DNA from: Candidatus Nomurabacteria bacterium
GTDB taxonomy: Bacteria > Patescibacteriota > Minisyncoccia > Phycocordibacterales > UBA9973
NCBI GenBank assembly: GCA_943356395.1
Contig: CALRFC010000006.1
Location: forward strand, 1 to 11,688
DNA: 11,688 nt
Direction of reading: 5' to 3'
In this document: positions 11,192 to 11,688 of the stretch, in pieces
Layout: each line of letters starts with the position of its first letter
How positions within the stretch are numbered: position 1 is the first letter of the stretch
Made by a program: the position numbers and the translations under genes
The notes under the pieces: model-generated
The model's database searches: none
Seen by the model: only the letters and a program-made list of their open reading frames with translations
Told to the model about the DNA's origin: nothing

Positions 11192-11231
11192 ATTCGTATT
11201 ATTCGTTGATTCGGATGAATTCGTAGATTAG
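11192..11231. repeat. ATTCGTA words, right flank of LOG-family gene
   Basis: The block 11194-11213 (TCGTATTATTCGTTGATTCG) matches 10432-10451 on the other side of the LOG-family gene at 18 of 20 positions, in direct orientation. Further ATTCGTAG words continue up to the rplT stop. Confidence 0.75.
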
Positions 11232-11238
11232 GATCGCA

Positions 11239-11580
11239 TTACAGCGCTTTCACCAATCTCGAAAATGATTCCGGATTATTCTCCGCCATGTCGGCGAGGA
11301 CTTTGCGGTCGAGCGCGAATCCTTTTTTCTTGGCGGTGTCGATGAATCTGCTGTAAGAGTAGCCGAGCGGGCGAAGGGAAGCGTTCAACTTCACCTGCCA
11401 GAGCGTCCGGCGATCGGCTTTCTTGTCTCTTCGGTGCGCGAAAGCGTACGCGCCGGCGTGCGCGATGGCTTCTTTCGCCATCGCTTCTTTCTTGCTTCTG
11501 CCGAATCGGTAGCCCTTCACTTTCGAAAGGACATTCTTCCGGCGCTTCTGTTTGATGATTCCTCTTTTGACTCTAGGCAT
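11239..11580 (-). CDS. rplT: 50S ribosomal protein L20
   Basis: L20 binds 23S rRNA early and is essential for assembly of the large subunit. The 113-residue product starts MPRVKRGIIKQKRRKNVLSKVKGY (basic N-terminal extension) and has the family core RSKKEAMAKEAIAHAGAYAFAHRRDKKADRRTLWQVKLNA and FIDTAKKKGFALDRKVLADMAENNPESFSRLV. Length is slightly under the usual ~117. The ATG at 11580 gives the canonical MPRVKRG start; an in-frame upstream ATG would add about 19 residues encoded by repeat-word DNA. In most bacteria it follows infC-rpmI, which would lie beyond the right edge; the 108 nt before it contain only repeat words, no rpmI end. Identification is firm. Confidence 0.97.
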   Translation of the reverse strand: MPRVKRGIIKQKRRKNVLSKVKGYRFGRSKKEAMAKEAIAHAGAYAFAHRRDKKADRRTLWQVKLNASLRPLGYSYSRFIDTAKKKGFALDRKVLADMAENNPESFSRLVKAL

Positions 11581-11587
11581 AAAAATC

Positions 11588-11688
11588 AGTAAATGGTTAG
11601 TAGTAAATAGTGAATAGGGAAAATTTCCAATATCCAATTTCTAATTTCCAATAAAATGCGAATGCGCTTGGGTATTAGATATTAGAAC
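11588..11688. repeat. AATAG / TTCCAAT word DNA upstream of rplT
   Basis: TAGTAAATAGTGAATAGGG (11599-11618) is followed by iterated TTTCCAATATCCAATTTC words (11624-11653) and TATTAGATATTAGAAC at the window edge. No promoter or coding frame is evident. It is another instance of the iterated-word junction DNA. Confidence 0.6.

Overview
The window looks like a Candidate Phyla Radiation (Patescibacteria, probably Parcubacteria-type) chromosome segment. Reasons: a ribosomal-protein spc operon tail (rplO, secY, adk, map) with short proteins, a lone ~907-residue VirD4/TraG-like ATPase of the kind these genomes carry, no recognisable Shine-Dalgarno sequences, and intergenic DNA made of iterated short words. 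TGA is used as a stop (ends of the 4605-7328 and 8977-10350 genes), so the Gracilibacteria-type recoding of TGA does not apply. This placement is inferred from gene content; no 16S gene is present.

Layout. 69-3979 (+): rplO, secY (reading frame broken near its 5' end by an apparent deletion), a strong hairpin terminator, an A+T-rich type II toxin-antitoxin pair with its own promoter, then adk and map. 3976-4518 (-): an unrecognised 180-residue protein, convergent with map and overlapping it by 4 nt. 4605-7328 (+): the VirD4/TraG-like ATPase, divergent from the unknown gene across an 86-bp interval holding two promoters. 7504-8019 (+): ndk with a terminator. 8110-8326 (+): no protein gene, but a promoter, a ~185-nt well-folding transcript and a classic terminator: a probable structured ncRNA of unknown identity, possibly 6S-like. 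8458-8841 (+): a small membrane protein of DUF2238/YjdF type. 8977-10350 (+): a beta-CASP metallo-beta-lactamase RNase. 10496-11119 (+): an SLOG/LOG-family Rossmann protein. 11239-11580 (-): rplT, separated by a bidirectional terminator.

Two features run through the window. First, at least five genes have a -10 box (often an extended TGN-10) only 6-7 nt upstream of the ATG, so the predicted transcription start falls on or next to the start codon: they look leaderless. Second, nearly every gap between transcription units is filled by degenerate iterated words (CTAGAACC, ATTCGTA, AAAAGTC, AGCTTTTTGC, GTATC), most arranged as inverted arms that would fold into long imperfect hairpins. Two genes (8458-8841 and 10496-11119) carry the same word family on both flanks.

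In function the window mixes core translation and secretion (L15, SecY, L20, methionine aminopeptidase), nucleotide metabolism (Adk, Ndk), RNA metabolism (beta-CASP nuclease, candidate ncRNA) and accessory functions (toxin-antitoxin, DNA-transfer-type ATPase). Apart from the spc operon remnant and the toxin-antitoxin pair, genes appear to be transcribed singly.
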